NCBI RefSeq assembly: GCF_019059575.1
Contig: NW_024881842.1
Coordinates: 186,001 to 250,000 of the forward strand
Direction of reading: 5' to 3'
Length of the DNA: 64,000 bases
Source: Amphibalanus amphitrite
Lineage: Eukaryota > Arthropoda > Thecostraca > Balanomorpha > Balanidae
This document shows, piece after piece, positions 1 through 13,700 of this stretch. Both the position numbers and the translations under genes were made by a program. The notes beneath the pieces are model-generated. The model saw nothing but the letters and a program-made list of their open reading frames with translations, was not told the origin of the DNA and made no database searches. Position 1 is the stretch's first letter. Every line of letters begins with the position of its first letter.

Positions 1-1696
1 CTTCGAGTCCGACATGGAACGCCAGCGGTGTCAAGGTCAGTCCCACTGGGGTGGAGCTAGGGTTAGCCTGGGTCTGGGAGGGTCAGCTCAAGCTGGGTAG
101 GGTTTTGGTTTGTTAGGATTCCGCAGGGCCAGTTATACTTTCAAATGCTGGCGCCTATTTCGGCAATACTTGCAGCAAGTATTTTCCTCAAGTTAAAAAC
201 GCAATGGCTGTATTTGATTTTGAAGAATGTGTGTGGTTCGTGTGGTGCAAATATGTGCCCTTGCATGCCACATGCGACCTAGACGTGTCCTGTATGAATG
301 AGCTTGTATATGTGGGTACTTGTCCCACAATTATGAGTGGCTCGTTACATGGCATTTCGCTCCGCATTGTTGGAGCTTACCGAACTTGTCTTTCGACCAG
401 GTAACCGACAGATAGATTAGTTACGAGGATGATTCAAATCAGACATTACCCTGTCAAGGTTTTAAGCTCCGGCAAGCCCACAATAGAGCAGCTCTAAGAG
501 TAAATTTATGTCGAGATTGAACGTTCTTATCCTGCAACTTCGCACAAGCCAGTCGTTTTCGAAACACTGTTCGGCTCTTCAACATTCCTAAAGCATTGTA
601 AGCGATATCGTAAAACGATTTTGTGATAGTTGTGGTGTTCGTGTTTGATCTGCTGCGCAACGCAACATGTGCTCCGTGGATGTTTTTGCGATATTGTGCA
701 ATACGTTAGCTGGTTTTGGGTGGACAAACCGGTTGGGCAGCCCAGCATCAGACAGCGTCGCCAACTGACCATTCCAGTCAACTGAAAAACTGCATGTCCA
801 CCGCCATCGCATGGTCGCATTCGATGCGCAATTCGCTCACAGCCAGATATTGGCTCTACATTCGCCGGCCTAGCATGACCATCCATCGATGGCCCAGTAC
901 CAATCGCTTCGCTTTGTTGTGTTGTCGCTTGGCTTCGCGGCGTCATCACTTCGTTTCGGTCCCGGAATCGTGCTGCGCTGAGACGGAAGCGCCGCAATCG
1001 ACGTGCCATGTGCTGGCTCCGGCGGTCGTGATACAAATTAATTGTGCCGGAGCGCGCGAAATGAAGCGTGATGCGGCACTTTTGTCGACAAAGCGCTGCC
1101 AGCCTGGGAACAGGGACAGACTTCGGTCGGACGCTGACCGCGAACGCCGGCCGAACGTTGGCCGGCTAGCGCTGGTCGAGCTTATGTCGGACGTTGAATG
1201 GACGGCAGTGGTACGCTGTTGAAACGTTGGACGAACTTTTGGAACGTAGGTCGAAGATTGTTGGAGTAAAGGTAAACCGATGTTCAAACTCTTTCCACGT
1301 AATTAGCGGAGCACCCGGGCCCATAGCCACCCATTCATCCATTCGGACAAAATTTCTATCAAAAAAATATTCCACCTTTGTCCTGTGAAATCAAGCGTAA
1401 CCAAGTTGGCAAATCGTAGCTCCTTTGCAAGATGCCTCGCTTCCTCAACACCTTTTGCACTAATCTGCGTAGTCGTAGTCGTAGTACTCATGCGCGCCAG
1501 AGCACTGCAATCACGGACGTTCACTCTAATACCCGTCTCCGGCCCTGTGGTCTCACTGGCCGAGCCTGCGGTCAGCCGACATGACTCGGGCTGACCCACG
1601 AGGACCGTATCGTGACTGATGATCATTAGGCGGAGTCGGTCACGAAGAGGCCGCTTTCCACTTCCGGGCTGGACGAGGGGAGAGACCTGTGTCACG

Positions 1697-1760
1697 TACT
1701 CGCCGTCGTGGTCATCATCGTCGTCGTCGTCATTGTCATCGTCGTTATCGGTATCGTCGG
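1697..1760. repeat. GTC/ATC trinucleotide-rich tract
   Basis: An imperfect microsatellite of GTCGTC, ATCGTC and GTCATC triplets. It yields the Arg/His-rich and Thr/Met-rich spurious frames around it. Confidence 0.7.
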
Positions 1761-3073
1761 CAACGGCGGCAGGGAAGCGAAGACGGCGGCTGTCTGGTTA
1801 TCAATGGCAACGGGACTGCGAAGAATGAGCCACCCCACCCTCAGTTGGGGTTCCTGACCTCTCATCTGAAGCGACGGCTGGCGGCCCGTCAGACACACTC
1901 ACACACAAGCCCCGCCCGGAGCCGGATTATCTCATTTCTCTCAGTCATGGGTAGCAATAACGGGGCGAGTATTAATAATTTCCCGGACCATCCATATCTG
2001 GCGGCGGCTGGTGGTGCGTCCAATCGCACCAGCCGGGCTCAGGGGGCGCGCCCGCCGACAGTTAGAGGGCGCGGGGTACAGACGGGGAGAGGGATGAAGA
2101 AGAGGGGCGTATGTGAGCCCTCCGCAGAGGGTAGACAACGTGACGCTGTTAGCGATGAAATATCGTGTGTAAAGCTTTATGGTCTACAATGCTACATACT
2201 CGTATAACATTTACATTTTTACGAAGTGGAATTAACTGTAGAGCACAGCTAACACAGATGTTGAAAATAATGAAACTCGGTAGCAGTTACCATTCTATCG
2301 GATCGTACCTCTTTTATTTAAAGCCATTTACGAATTCACTGCTTGGAATCATCACAGCAGTTTCTCTAATCTCAGGCTGAACTCGCCGGTTCTCTCCCTA
2401 ACGAGATCTCCCTAGACCCGGCCGGCGCTCGCTGGATGTAATTCATGGCACGACGAGAGGCACATTTGTTCTGCTCTCTGGCTCAGGCCGCCCGCAGTCA
2501 CATTGTTCAGCAAATCGAACAATAAAATTAACGGGTTGGCCGGCGCGGCGCTGAGCGGCGAGAAGCGGCGCGGTGCGCGGCAAGGAGCGGCGCGGCGCGC
2601 GGCGTGCGTCCCCGGTCAGCTTGTCGTGCCTCTGACCAGCGGGATGCTCAAACTGGCGTGAACGGGCCGTCATCACGTGACCCTGGCTGTCGGTCGCGGC
2701 CTCGGTCACGTGACTCGCTGAGATAGAAGACGGCACCGTTAGAGCGAGGAAGGAGACGGCCGGAGAAGGCACGGACACGCCGAGAGCCGGGTCGTGACGA
2801 CCGAATTTATTCCGAGTTTGGGCCGATAACGATCGACCGTGAACGAGGAGGCTGTAAATTGGCCACACAAACTCTCAGGTGGGTCGACCGCTCAAATGGT
2901 AGACGGACGTAAAATGGAATCTTTATCAATTTCATCGATTCCCCAAAGTCGTTGACATTCTCTGCCACCTTTATTGCGAAGTTCCCGTTTCTCGAATTCA
3001 GATTAACGTTAAAAGTTAAAACCCTCACCGCGACTCCACTATGCCACTAGCTGAGGTCATTACCTCGAACCGA

Positions 3074-3081
3074 TGACGTCA
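3074..3081. promoter_or_regulatory. CRE-like palindrome TGACGTCA
   Basis: A perfect 8-bp cAMP-response-element palindrome in GC-rich DNA. Such octamers bind CREB/ATF proteins in animals. No adjacent promoter elements were identified, so its function is inferred only from the motif. Confidence 0.3.
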
Positions 3082-3475
3082 CAGCCAGCCGGGGCGGACA
3101 CGGGCGCGGTTATCATACGGGTGGTCATCCGGCCAACATATAGTGGCCGTTCCTATTAGCATCTCCGGCGGTACCGTTGGCCGTCTGTGTCGGCGGTCGG
3201 CAGAGCGGTCTGATGTGTAACCCGACCAGCCAGCACGGCTCGTGTGATGTGCTATTGCGCCGCGGAGAGCGGATGGGAAGCTGAGTTGGGACCGCGCCGT
3301 TCAATGCTTTGGGATGGAAGCATGGTCGGTTTAGACGTGCGGTTGTGAGGCGAGCCTGCGACAATTAGGGGGTTGAGGATCATCTTGGACTGGGATTGTA
3401 TTGGTTGCGTTAGAAGCGATCGCTTTCTGACCTCATCGGATCGAAGCGGACCGTGGTTTTGGTAGGTCATGACAG

Positions 3476-3690
3476 ATCTGGGGCTGGTTGAGACGGGTAT
3501 AGGGTCGGGTCAGGTCAGTCCCAGGTTAGTTCAGGCCCGCGCCTGGTCGGGTCGGGTGGGGTCGGGTCATGTCAGGTCCTGGTCAGGTCGGTTAAAAGTC
3601 AGCTCAGGTCCGGGCCTGGTCGGGTTGGGTGGGGTCGGGTCAGGTCAGTTCCTGCACAGGTCGGTTCCAGGTCAGCTCAGGTCCGGTCCC
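3476..3690. repeat. GGTCA/GGTCGGGT minisatellite
   Basis: A degenerate tandem array built from GGTCAGGTC, TGGTCGGGT and GGTGGGGTCGGGTCA words. Two roughly 100-bp higher-order copies are visible: each runs from a 'cctggtcgggt' segment through 'ggtggggtcgggtca' to a 'gtcagctcaggtc' segment. The array contains many AGGTCA nuclear-receptor half-sites, but these follow from the repeat unit. Confidence 0.75.
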
Positions 3691-3929
3691 GCCCGAGTCT
3701 GTGTGCGCGGCCGGTCCGCCGCCCGGGGCAGGAGCGGACCGGTGCGACGCGCGGTAATGGTCGCTGTAATTGGCGCTCTGGGTCCTGGGTGCGCCGTCCG
3801 CCGGGTCAGCCAGGTCCCGGCGAACGCACCGAGCGACGCTGCCGGGCCCGGCTGTCCCCATTCCGACGCCGAAATCGGCCCGAAACGACCCACAGACGGA
3901 GACCGGCCCGACCGAGACCCAACCGAGCC

Positions 3930-3971
3930 CCGACCGCCACCCGACCGCCATCCGACCGCCATCCAACCGCC
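3930..3971. repeat. 11-bp tandem repeat (CCGACCGCCAT)
   Basis: Four consecutive near-identical 10- to 11-bp copies of CCGACCGCCAY. Confidence 0.7.
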
Positions 3972-5547
3972 TCAATGCCGCATCCACCCACTTGAAATAC
4001 TGAGCAAAAAAAGCAGGCCTGCGTGCGAGGTGCGATAGATGCTCGCTGGACACGCGAGCGTCGTCCCTAGCCCGGCACGGCTCGGTCCAGTGTGGCCACA
4101 GTGAACGGACGCGCTGGCCGCGCTGACTGGCGGTTTGCGCCGCTCGTCGTGTCTCCGGCCGTCGTCTTTGTCCGCCGCTCGACGCCGTGACTCGGCGAGA
4201 AGACATAATTTTACACCGCGTTTAGTTAGATGAGATTGGGCCGAGCTGTGATTTCTCGCTAGGAAAGGTAGTCGGTCGGGAGGAGAGAGGGAGGACGCTG
4301 GGAGGGGAGGGACGCTCGCAAGGCTGCCGGGTCACCGACGCGCCCTGTTGCGTGCAGCAGAGCTGCGCCGCGATGGAGGACCAGAAACGCGACCTGTAAT
4401 TGGACAGACGAGAGTGCTCGTCAGGTCGGTCCATTAAGCTTGATGGTCGTGGAACTAGGCGGTGAGCGCAGCGCAGATGATGTTACGACGATGGTTCGCT
4501 CGCTCGTGGGTAGGCTGAGTAACCTCGATCGCCCCCTTTGTGCGGCCGGACGTTTTTGGCGTCGGCAGTCGCGGCAGCCGGCGCTCTATTTAGCTAACAG
4601 CCGTTAGGCGTCGTGACAACGTATCCAGTGGCGTGGCGTATTACCATAATGGCTGCTCCCTCAGCTAGGTATCTATCCCACTTTAATTAAACGGCCCCAT
4701 TGTCGCCGGCGCGCCAGTGGGGCAGATCCGGCGCGATCGCCGCGCCAAATCCGCCGCAGCGGGCTCAATATGCCGCGACTGCGCTGCATTCGCCCTCGTC
4801 GCGCCGCCGCCGCCGCCGTTGGCCCGCTTCATTAGTGCCAACGGCGTTGTCAAATGACGCAGAACACCAATAAATATGGCCGACGTGACGCCGACGGAGT
4901 GATTGTTTCATCGAGCGGCTGCCAGATCGAGCTGTGCTGCCAGATGGTGAGCCGCCGTGGCCCGAACGAATGGAGGCTGACCCTCGCCGTGACCACAACT
5001 GCCGCGCCAGAAGTGAAGCATAGCCGGTCCACCGCCGCGAGACAGAATCTCGGAACAAAAACCCGCAGCGAAAAACCTGAAAACAATGGCAACGCAGGCA
5101 AAAAGTAAAGGGCAGAAGCTGTCGGAATTATCGCCAAACCATCTCGAGCGGTATCCTTGAGACGCTTTTAGTTCGTCTGACGGTTAGTGGTGTTTGGTGC
5201 GGCATGGGTGCGGCCCAACACTGAACGGGGTAGCTAGAACAAAACAGGACGGAACAAAACACAACAGAACTGATGGATAAGTCATGTGCTGGAATGGGGC
5301 CAGGGCGTGGGCATAGATAAAATGAAAAGGAGGTGTCTGTCTGACCGATAAGAGAGGGATGGGAAGGGTAGAGCGAAGAGAGAGCAGAGGAGTCGCTGCC
5401 GTCTGGGGCAGAGCGTTGGGAGCGTTTGTCGATCGGGTGTCTGTCGGCGGTGGCAGCGATCGGGGCAGGGCCGGTAATTGACGACCTTACCATGGTAATG
5501 GTGTGCAGGCCGAGCGAGCGACCACTCGCCGGCACGACCGACGACTG

Positions 5548-5572
5548 CCCCCCCCCCTCCCCCCCCCCCGTG
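5548..5572. repeat. Poly-C tract
   Basis: Two long C runs separated by a T lie in a C-rich and then G-rich stretch. The tract interrupts any reading-frame interpretation and is a likely site of assembly length error. Confidence 0.7.
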
Positions 5573-7144
5573 CCGTGCCGCGGGGCGGGGGTGGGGGCGG
5601 TGGGAGAGCGGCCGGCCAGGCGGATTCCTCCGCTCCGGTAATGGGCGTGCACGCCGGCCGGCCGGCCACGCTCGGTCAGCCAAGGTCGGTTACAGCGCTG
5701 CACCGCTCCTCGCCCGGTGAGGGACCGGACCGGCCCGCCGGCCGCCGGGGCGGAAACTCCTCAGTGCACCGAGTCTCAACTGGACCGGGCGGTGGCGGAT
5801 TCCCAAGGCTCCGCGCACCGTCCAAGACCGCCGGCCAGTTTTTGTGCGGCGAGCAGCGGCCGTTTTTGCCTCGGGTCGTCATGTTGATGCCTTTTATGCC
5901 TGGGTGGCGCATGCCGGTGGGGATAACAATGTGCGCGGTGGGAGGATGGTGCGCGAGCGGTGGACTTAGACTGCGGCTACGCCCACGTTGTTCTATTTGT
6001 TCTTACAACAAAGATGCAACACAGAATCGCATAAGGATGTTATAACGGGCTTGAGTCTTGTCATTAGCGAACGATCATGGGTGGTTTTATTTGTCCACAT
6101 AGCCATGAATTGCCGTCGTTTCGTGTGCCTCCTATTTGTCGTGTTTTCTCCTTGGCCTGTCATTTGTGGGGCAAACGCGGCACTTGCACCCATTACGGTG
6201 CGCGGCGGACGCTCGGCGGCACATTCTGCGACATTCATCGCTGCTGTAATGACGCCTTGGAATGTGCGGTCGGGGGCGCCGGCCCATTTGGACGGCGACG
6301 CGTTGAAAGGCGATATAACAGCGTGCCGGGCGAACATTGCCCGCCCTGTCCATATGTGACAGGTGTGCTCCCCTCCCGTCCCTCGTCTGAAGCCCCGGGG
6401 GCTTATCCTTGACGCACCGTAGTGAACAGACGCGCAACGCGCATTCCAAGGTCCTCGTATATTGTCTTCCCTCGGGGTGTAATACCCCAGAGTCTCCACA
6501 GCATACCATGCGGTGAGACGTTACACTTCTTCAATGAGCCCCTTCCACTTCGTACGCTGGACAGCGGGCAGTGTCCGGTTGTGTCCCAGGGTGCACCGTT
6601 TGGCAAGGCAGCGACCCCGACCCGGCGTGGGACCTTCCGGCGTGACGTCATCACCTGGGAATGTGTCCTGTCCACGGGCCACTGTTGCGTAATGTGTGCA
6701 AACTGGAGGCCATTGGTGGACTTATTGTGGTGGAACTGTCAACAGAAAGAATATTGGCTTCTTTGTTTTGAGTAGCAATGAGCATTGTTTCGAGATTTGG
6801 TTGTTTTGGCGTTGGTGCTTGTATCATTTCGACTGAACAAATGGACATTGGCTGGCTTGCATGAAAGGCGACTTAGCCAAATTGGTCTGAAAGCCGTTGC
6901 TCTGAGAAATGAATGGTGTGTCGTGGCTCGTTTTTCCCCTTTATCCTTTGCTCAGCGTCTGCGTGTACCCCGCCTTTGTGCCTGTGTCGTGCCGGCCGGT
7001 CGGGCCCGCAGGATGGCGGAAGTGGTCGCTCTGACCGTTACGTCGGTTCCATCTCGGCCGCACCGGTCACTGATTGGTCATCCGCTCTGCTTCACGGCTA
7101 GTTCACCGGCGGACCACCCGGCTTGTCGTCGGTGGGACTACCTG

Positions 7145-7170
7145 CCGCCCCCGCCCCCGCCCCCGCCTTG
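7145..7170. repeat. GCCCCC hexamer microsatellite
   Basis: Three to four tandem copies of a CCCCCG unit. Confidence 0.6.
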
Positions 7171-8267
7171 GCCCGTGCCCGCCGCTTCACCATCGCTCCT
7201 GTTTGTTTGCGTCTTCAGGCGGAGACCGACGCGGGTCGCTCGGAAAAAGCCCGGCTCGCTCCATTGGGTGACCAGCGAGGGCGACGGACTCAGAACGGCT
7301 TTGTGCTCTCAGAGGGACCCCGGCTGCGAAGGTCCCGGTCTGCATTGATTTGCCCCGTCTCGTGGGGGACGCGGTCGGCTGTTGGAGGATCTGGTGCCGC
7401 TCAGTTTTCATTAGGGTGTCCAGGACTGCTTTCGTTTCCGTCTTCGGAGCAGGTAGTGGCGGAGGAACGCTCGTTTTTCACCTGGTCACACGCTGGCCAT
7501 ACGGACAATTGTTGTGGGAGACTGCGGCCGCTCACAGGACGCTAACACCGGCCGTGCACGCGCTGCTCACCAGCGCGTCGGCTGGTGGTCTCACTCGCTC
7601 AGCCAACCGACTCTGCACGCTTCGCAATCTCACACGGCTCTTACTGTGAGAAGAGAGCAGGGTGCTGAGTTTTTGTTGCAAAAAAATCGATTTTTATTTG
7701 TTATGCAAGAAGCATTTATCTGTTGAACGTTTCTAAGGCGTGTGAACAATGTCAGTTTTCACGTTCCACGTTTTCCTTCATACACAATGCAACAAGGTGG
7801 ATGATACAGTTGATGAATTCCACCGGACGTTCTGTCCGTCCCTCGTGCGATACCGAGGGGCGTCTCCAGCGGGCCGCTCTCCTGGGTGGTCCCCGCCCTC
7901 CCATTCATCAAACCCCGTCAGGTGTCCCCCGGAGGCAGCCCGGTGCCGATCTGATGATTCTGTTTGTGCTTGATCGGGCGGCGATGGTAGCAGACTGGTC
8001 GTCCTCCGATCCCTTCCGCCGCTGGCTGGTTGAAGCGCGGCATTTACTCCCTGTCGTCTTCTCCCATCCTCACACCCCGGTCAGCGCTCTTGCTAGCTCG
8101 TTTATTCTCTATCCTCTCCCTCCGTCTCCATCCTTCTCCATCCCTCTCATCAACGGCTCGACTCTCTGTAGCCGTCCAGTGGCCGATCACAGCCTGTTGC
8201 TCGGCTGAAATCATCGACCGAGGGCTGCTGAGAGGCTACAAACATGGTGCTCTGGCCTCGATATATC

Positions 8268-8332
8268 TCCCTCCCGCCGCCCGCCGCCCGCCGCCCGCCG
8301 CCTGCCCGCCGTGGCCCGCCGCCTGGCTGCCC
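8268..8332. repeat. CCGCCCG microsatellite
   Basis: Tandem CCGCCCG heptamers that decay into CCGCCTG/CCGTGG variants. Confidence 0.7.
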
Positions 8333-8678
8333 CGGACTCATCTCGCAGTGGCGCGCAGTGGCGCTCTGCGCTTTTTGTCGCCGCCCGGTGCGTGTAAGTG
8401 TCGCGTATATCCGGCCGGTGTTTTCCTGCTGTCTGGCCTCCGAGCTCTATCCTCTTTATCCCGAACCGGGGGAGGCCGGCGGACGCTGTGGCCCGGCTCG
8501 CCGCCTCCATAAGGTCCAGTGTCGCCCAGAACCGGACGGCACATGGCCCTAACGGCCCGGCCGCCCGCTGCGCAAGATGGTCGCGATTGCAGACCCTTGT
8601 TGTTTATACGCGGCTAAATGCGCGGCTCGGAATTTCGGTCAGACGACGTTGAGGCTGTTTGGGATGGAGATGGAGGCA

Positions 8679-8776
8679 GCAGCGGCGGCGGCGGCGGTGG
8701 TGGGGTGGTCGCGATGGCGGGGGCGGAGGCGGTAGGTGCAGGTGGTACGACGCGGCGGCGGCGGCGGGGGTGGAGG
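8679..8776. repeat. CGG/GGC trinucleotide-rich tract
   Basis: Two runs of GGC/CGG triplets (about 8685-8705 and 8750-8780) joined by a G-rich spacer. They produce poly-Gly or poly-Arg frames that are unlikely to be real proteins. Confidence 0.7.
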
Positions 8777-11700
8777 CGGCGCCGGAGCTCTGAATACGAA
8801 ACTTGCCGTGCGGTGTGCCATAATTCCCCGTCCACCGGATACTGTGGTGGGCGGCGGTGGCCGCACGGCTCACAATCCCAGGGAACCGCGCCAGCGGCGG
8901 GCTATGACCGGCTCGGAGTGCCGCCAACAACGCCCCCGGCGGACTCGAGACGAGGCCACTGGCGCCAGTTTAAAGAGACACAGTCGGGGTTTGCAGCGAA
9001 TCACGGGTAAGAAACTTGCAACGGAGCGGATGATGGAAAAGTGACGAACGAGATATTTCGCAATCTTCCCGAAAACTTCGATGGGTGCAGGGCTAGCCAA
9101 AGTGGCATCAAATGACTCCAAATGATCCCGAATGAATCTGCCGATCATTGGTTGGCCACGATCCCGATCGAGAGTTCGCCTTCTGCTTTCTGCGCTCCCA
9201 TTATTCTCACCAATGGACGGCAATTGTGGAGGCGGCGCTCGTTTCTTATTCATGGAACCATTAAGTCGGCCGATAGCGCAAGAATTGATGAAAACGGCAC
9301 TGATGGTTTTCCGGAAATTGCGCTCTGACGGGGCCCGGTTCGAGACGGGGGCACAATGCGAGCGACGGCGCGCAACACGGGCTTACAATGTGGGGCGGCG
9401 CGCGCGTGTTTTGGTGGCACGTGCCGCGTGAGGCGTGCGAGGGAGACGTCGCCTTTTGGGGAAGATAGCGAGCGGCCGCGGAAACAGCGGCCGGATCGAG
9501 TGTGATTTATTTGTCGTTAGTGAAGGGGTGCTGGCCGCGAGAGAGCGACAAGCGACGCCTATCGCGACGCGGGGGAAATAGGCGCTTCCGACGCGACGCA
9601 GAAATTAATCGGAGTGACGTTATCCGTGCTTCTGCGAGACAGTTTATGCGTCGTTGTCGCGTCGGAGTCGGCGCGAACGTCGGGGGAGAGGGTTTAATGG
9701 TCGGTCCGGTGTTTTGGTGACATCATTTGCGCCATGCGGCGGCGGCTGGACCGGAGATGAGTTCCGTCCAGAGATGTCGTTTTGCCTCCGCTATCGCCGG
9801 CACGCGCTGTTAAACAGGATTAAAGAGGACGGCGCCAAATTGACGACTGACGTAACGCGTTTAATGCAGGACTGTAATTTGGACCGTTCATGCATAAGAA
9901 ACAGCATTGCTCCTCGCCGGCGCTATCTTTGGTTTATTATTCAGAACTGTGACGTACGTTTTGAGGTTAATGATTTTATTAAGCGCTGCAGAAGCGTACA
10001 AATCTACAGCTGCAACAAATGAGGAACGCCCAGCTACTTGAAAAATGTGATTCAATATTACGAACCATTTTAATACTTAACTCACATGTGCTGCGCGAAA
10101 AGAATATTTCCTTACAGATATGGCGGTATCAATGTCTCCTTCATTGATTTAGCGCCACCAGCAGGGATTCACGACGTGGCTCTCAAATCTACCACGGAAT
10201 GCAAAGCCCACCGGTGGCGAAATAAAATCGTGCATGCAGCACACTCCACAGGAGTCTTGTATCCATGGTAATTGTCCTCATTACCATACACAGTCATAAC
10301 CTGATTCCAAGAAGTGAGTAAACTATGAATTGCGATCGGCTACTGCTCGAGGAATATCTCGGGAGCAATCACTGCTCTTGCTCACGAGCCAGAGGACAAC
10401 AAATGCACGCCGGACAAATCACCATTTTTATGGCGATGTCCGGAGCTGATAGAGCGCGGCTGGCTACCGGCCGGTGCCGGCTCGCTCTGCGCGCACCGCT
10501 GCACGGGCTGCAAGTTGCACAGGGCGCCGGCGGCGCGGCGGCCCGCGGTCCGCCCGGAATGCGACTCTGCGCCCGGTGGGTCGGTCAGAACGCGGTGAGA
10601 TCTCGGCTCTGAGCGCCGCGGGCCACGCAGAGAAGGGGCGAGGGAGGGGAGCAGCTCCGGGTGATACACCGGCAGATAATGTGCATACCTGCTCGGCTGG
10701 GTCTGTGCTCGGGCTGCTGGGTGGAGGGCCTACCGTGCCGCTCTGCCGCCCCAACCACTGCACCGTGGCGGCAGCATCATGGCTCCAGTGAAGTCCGAAC
10801 AGACCCGAGCGAGCCAGACCGGCCCCCGTGCTCAGCTCCGTGTACCAAGAATCCGTCTAGCCGGCGAGCCGGGCAGCCAGCCCGCGGGGCCGCCACCGGC
10901 CGGTGCACAAGATGGATTTGGCAGGAATCAGCGGGAATTAAGGCGGCGGCGGCTTTGTTCAGAGCGGGTCTGGACGGGTCGGGAAAGCACTCCGGTGGTG
11001 CAGTGGTGCCCGCCAGGAGAACCCAGTCCCGGGGCAGAGCATGGAGAGGAGAGGGGTGCTTCCCGCGACCGTGATCGCGTGGTATGCAACGCCGGGAATG
11101 GCGCTCCAAGCATTGCAAGGCGCGGAATGCTGCCAAACTTTGTTGCAGGTGACACTGGAAGGCACGACGGAATCCATCTGTGCGTGAGAGTACGATTCAG
11201 AGCTGTGAGATGACGACAAAAGAGGCGTGCGGGACGTGATTTGTGCGAGAGGGGGCAAAGGAATGTGTGAGGAAAGCGTGAGCTGGAAAAGTTGTGGTAT
11301 GCGTGGAGGCGTCAGCTTTACTGTGAGAATTGGGTGCGCGGCTCTCTAGCCGGTTGCACAGTGTCACGCCTTGCTTTTGATACGAGCGAGGTTCTTAATC
11401 AAAAAGAACCCCTCTTTGTTGCTGGTGTTTCATCTGGTCCCCTGAGAGTCTGTTGTGGGCGAGGTCCAAATGCGCTTTCTCTCGATGTAAAGCGCTTGAT
11501 GATGCCTATCAGTGCGCGTCCCTCGCTGTCGCCTATACCATAATTTCTGGAGAGCACCAGTGCTGAAGATTGCGCGAGCCTGGCTTAATTTTCAATCCCA
11601 CATAAATCGCACTAACTTTCAGTGATGCTCCGTCATATTCGCTGACTAGCTTGTCGGGCGCTCTGAAATTGCATACCCGTGCTTTGCGAACTTTGGTCGC

Positions 11701-13157
11701 GGAATTGAGCACAATGAGTTTAAGGCCCTCGTGTGATTTGTCTACTTAATTCGAAACTTGACTCGAGCCGTATGTCAATGTCAGGGGGAGCCTAATGGCG
11801 TCTTCAGAAGTCAGGGATGATCGCGGTGTTGGAATTCAGCCTATTCCGGACTTGACGAGGCCCGGTGCTTGTCGTCACAAACTAAATCCTCGACATGGGG
11901 GTTCACAGTCTCGCGTCGCGGCCGTTCGTGCAAGGAAACGTACTATTTTTGCCGGTGTTCCGTCATGTTCCATGCGATAAAATATTTCATATAGGAGCAT
12001 ATCGGCTTGAGGCAGGCGCTGGAACAAACAATGTCTTCAGTCGTGAAAATCGTTTGGTACCTACACCGTCTTGGCCAGTCTCTAGTGTCATGCGATGTAT
12101 AGTGCGGACGAGGTAACAACAGTGATTCTCAGACGAAACAACAGAGTCGTGGTAAACTCCAGAACACTCAGCCATGCATGAAGGGTGCCAGGCTTTTGTT
12201 TCTAAGAAATGTTTGGTATCGTTGCGATAACCTTCCGTTCGGTGCTTTCCTCGGTACCAAAGGTAACTGCACTGTGCTTTCCTTTGTGACCATTCATAGT
12301 TTCCGCTGCTGCGCAGCTGGCAGTGGTCGTTTTTCCTCTGCGACCGGCCCGGATGTCACGTGACATGACTCGGCGGCCGACCCTGTGTTCTGGAGACATT
12401 TGGAGCGCTCCGCCCTCGACTGTCATGTCTGACATGACTCCGCCCTGAGTCCGACTCGGCTGTACTGACTCGCCCATGCGTGACTCGGACTCGAGCCCCT
12501 CCCGTGGCTGTTGCGCTGCTCCGATGGCATTCCCTGCACCCTCCCTTCAGGACCCCCGGGCTCCCTCCCTCCCTCCCTCCTTCCTATCACGCCTCTCAGG
12601 GCACTCTCCAGTCTCCATGGCTGGTCTGCTGCGCGCGGCCCGCCGTCCCCCTGTCCCTCTCTGCTCCCAGCCGGACACCGCTCTCGTCAGTCGACTGTGA
12701 TTTAGCACGTGCATATTGTCGCGCCAGGGCGGAGGCGCCGCGCCGAATTGCTGGCACCCCGCCGCGCGCGACCACGGGGCGGCGCTAGGAGGAGCGGCGC
12801 GGCGCCGGGCGGGGGCAGTGCCAACAGGTTTTACGTGTGTCGGCGCGGCTGGTCTCTGTGCAGCCAGCGAGCCGCCCACAGCAGCCGGCCAGGGCGGGGA
12901 GCGGTGCTCACATCGTGATGACCGAGCTGAGTGCGGCTCTGGCCGACCGACACGCCGACAACTGTCACCGTGCGGCTTTGCTGGCACCGGACCGCAGCTG
13001 GTTAACGAGCTGCCTTATTTGACAGAGGCTCTATTCTGGCTGGGCGTTGGCTGGACTGGTCCTTTTCAGCGTACCGAACATAACCTTTTCATTACGTTTT
13101 ATTGCGGTGGTGTGTAAGCTCTGGCCGTGCTCTCTGGAGGCGGCTGCTGAGGTCGAG

Positions 13158-13240
13158 CTTTACTCGACCGTAGCCAACTGTAGCCGACCGTAGCCGCCCG
13201 AAGTCAGCCGTACCCGGCCGTAGTCGACCGTAGTCGCTGA
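13158..13240. repeat. Imperfect GACCGTAGCC decamer array
   Basis: About eight imperfect copies of a GACCGTAGYC/CGACCGTAG unit. Confidence 0.65.
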
Positions 13241-13611
13241 CGGCTGCCTTGCTCTGCGTAGGGGTTCGTCGCGCTGTCGCCGACCGCGGCCGGGGTCCGT
13301 GTTCCAGTCACGAGCCGCCGGCGGCGCTCATGAAACATGCATCGCCACGATAGGCCCCGGCAGCGCCCGGTCGAGAGATCGGGCTCGATCGCCGACTGAT
13401 AGCGCGGCGAGTCGGTGCGTTAGTGCCGAATAAGCAGCCGTTTGTCTTTGGCGGTGACTGCTCGTAGATAGCTGGCGATCGCTGCCTGCCAGGGAATCAC
13501 ACCGATCTGAGACAGCCCGGCCGGCTGCTGACACACCGAGGCACCGAGCTGCTAACAGTTGACGGCGGGGGCGGTCAGTGACCTACCGGTTGCTGCTGCT
13601 GGCGAATGACT

Positions 13612-13700
13612 TTCCAATGTGGACAGAAAGTCCGACTGTCCACCGTGGAAGAGATTCCCGACTATCCACCGTGGACAATCGATCCACAATCGTCCACCGC
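13612..13700. repeat. Short TCCACCGTGGA-type palindromic repeats
   Basis: Several spaced copies of TGTCCACCGTGGA/TATCCACCGTGGAC, each partly palindromic. No gene context is visible. Confidence 0.5.

Noticed and set aside
527..1222. Overlapping ~170-codon frames on both strands
   Set aside because: Mutually antisense frames in GC-rich DNA with no recognisable motif; typical chance frames.
3469..4206. Two ~189-codon frames (+ and -)
   Set aside because: Produced by the GGTCA minisatellite and the CCGACCGCCAT repeat; composition mirrors the repeats.
5128..5703. 191-codon open frame on the minus strand
   Set aside because: Low-complexity Ser/Pro/Arg composition, crosses poly-C tracts, overlaps open frames in other phases, and shows no domain or splice context.
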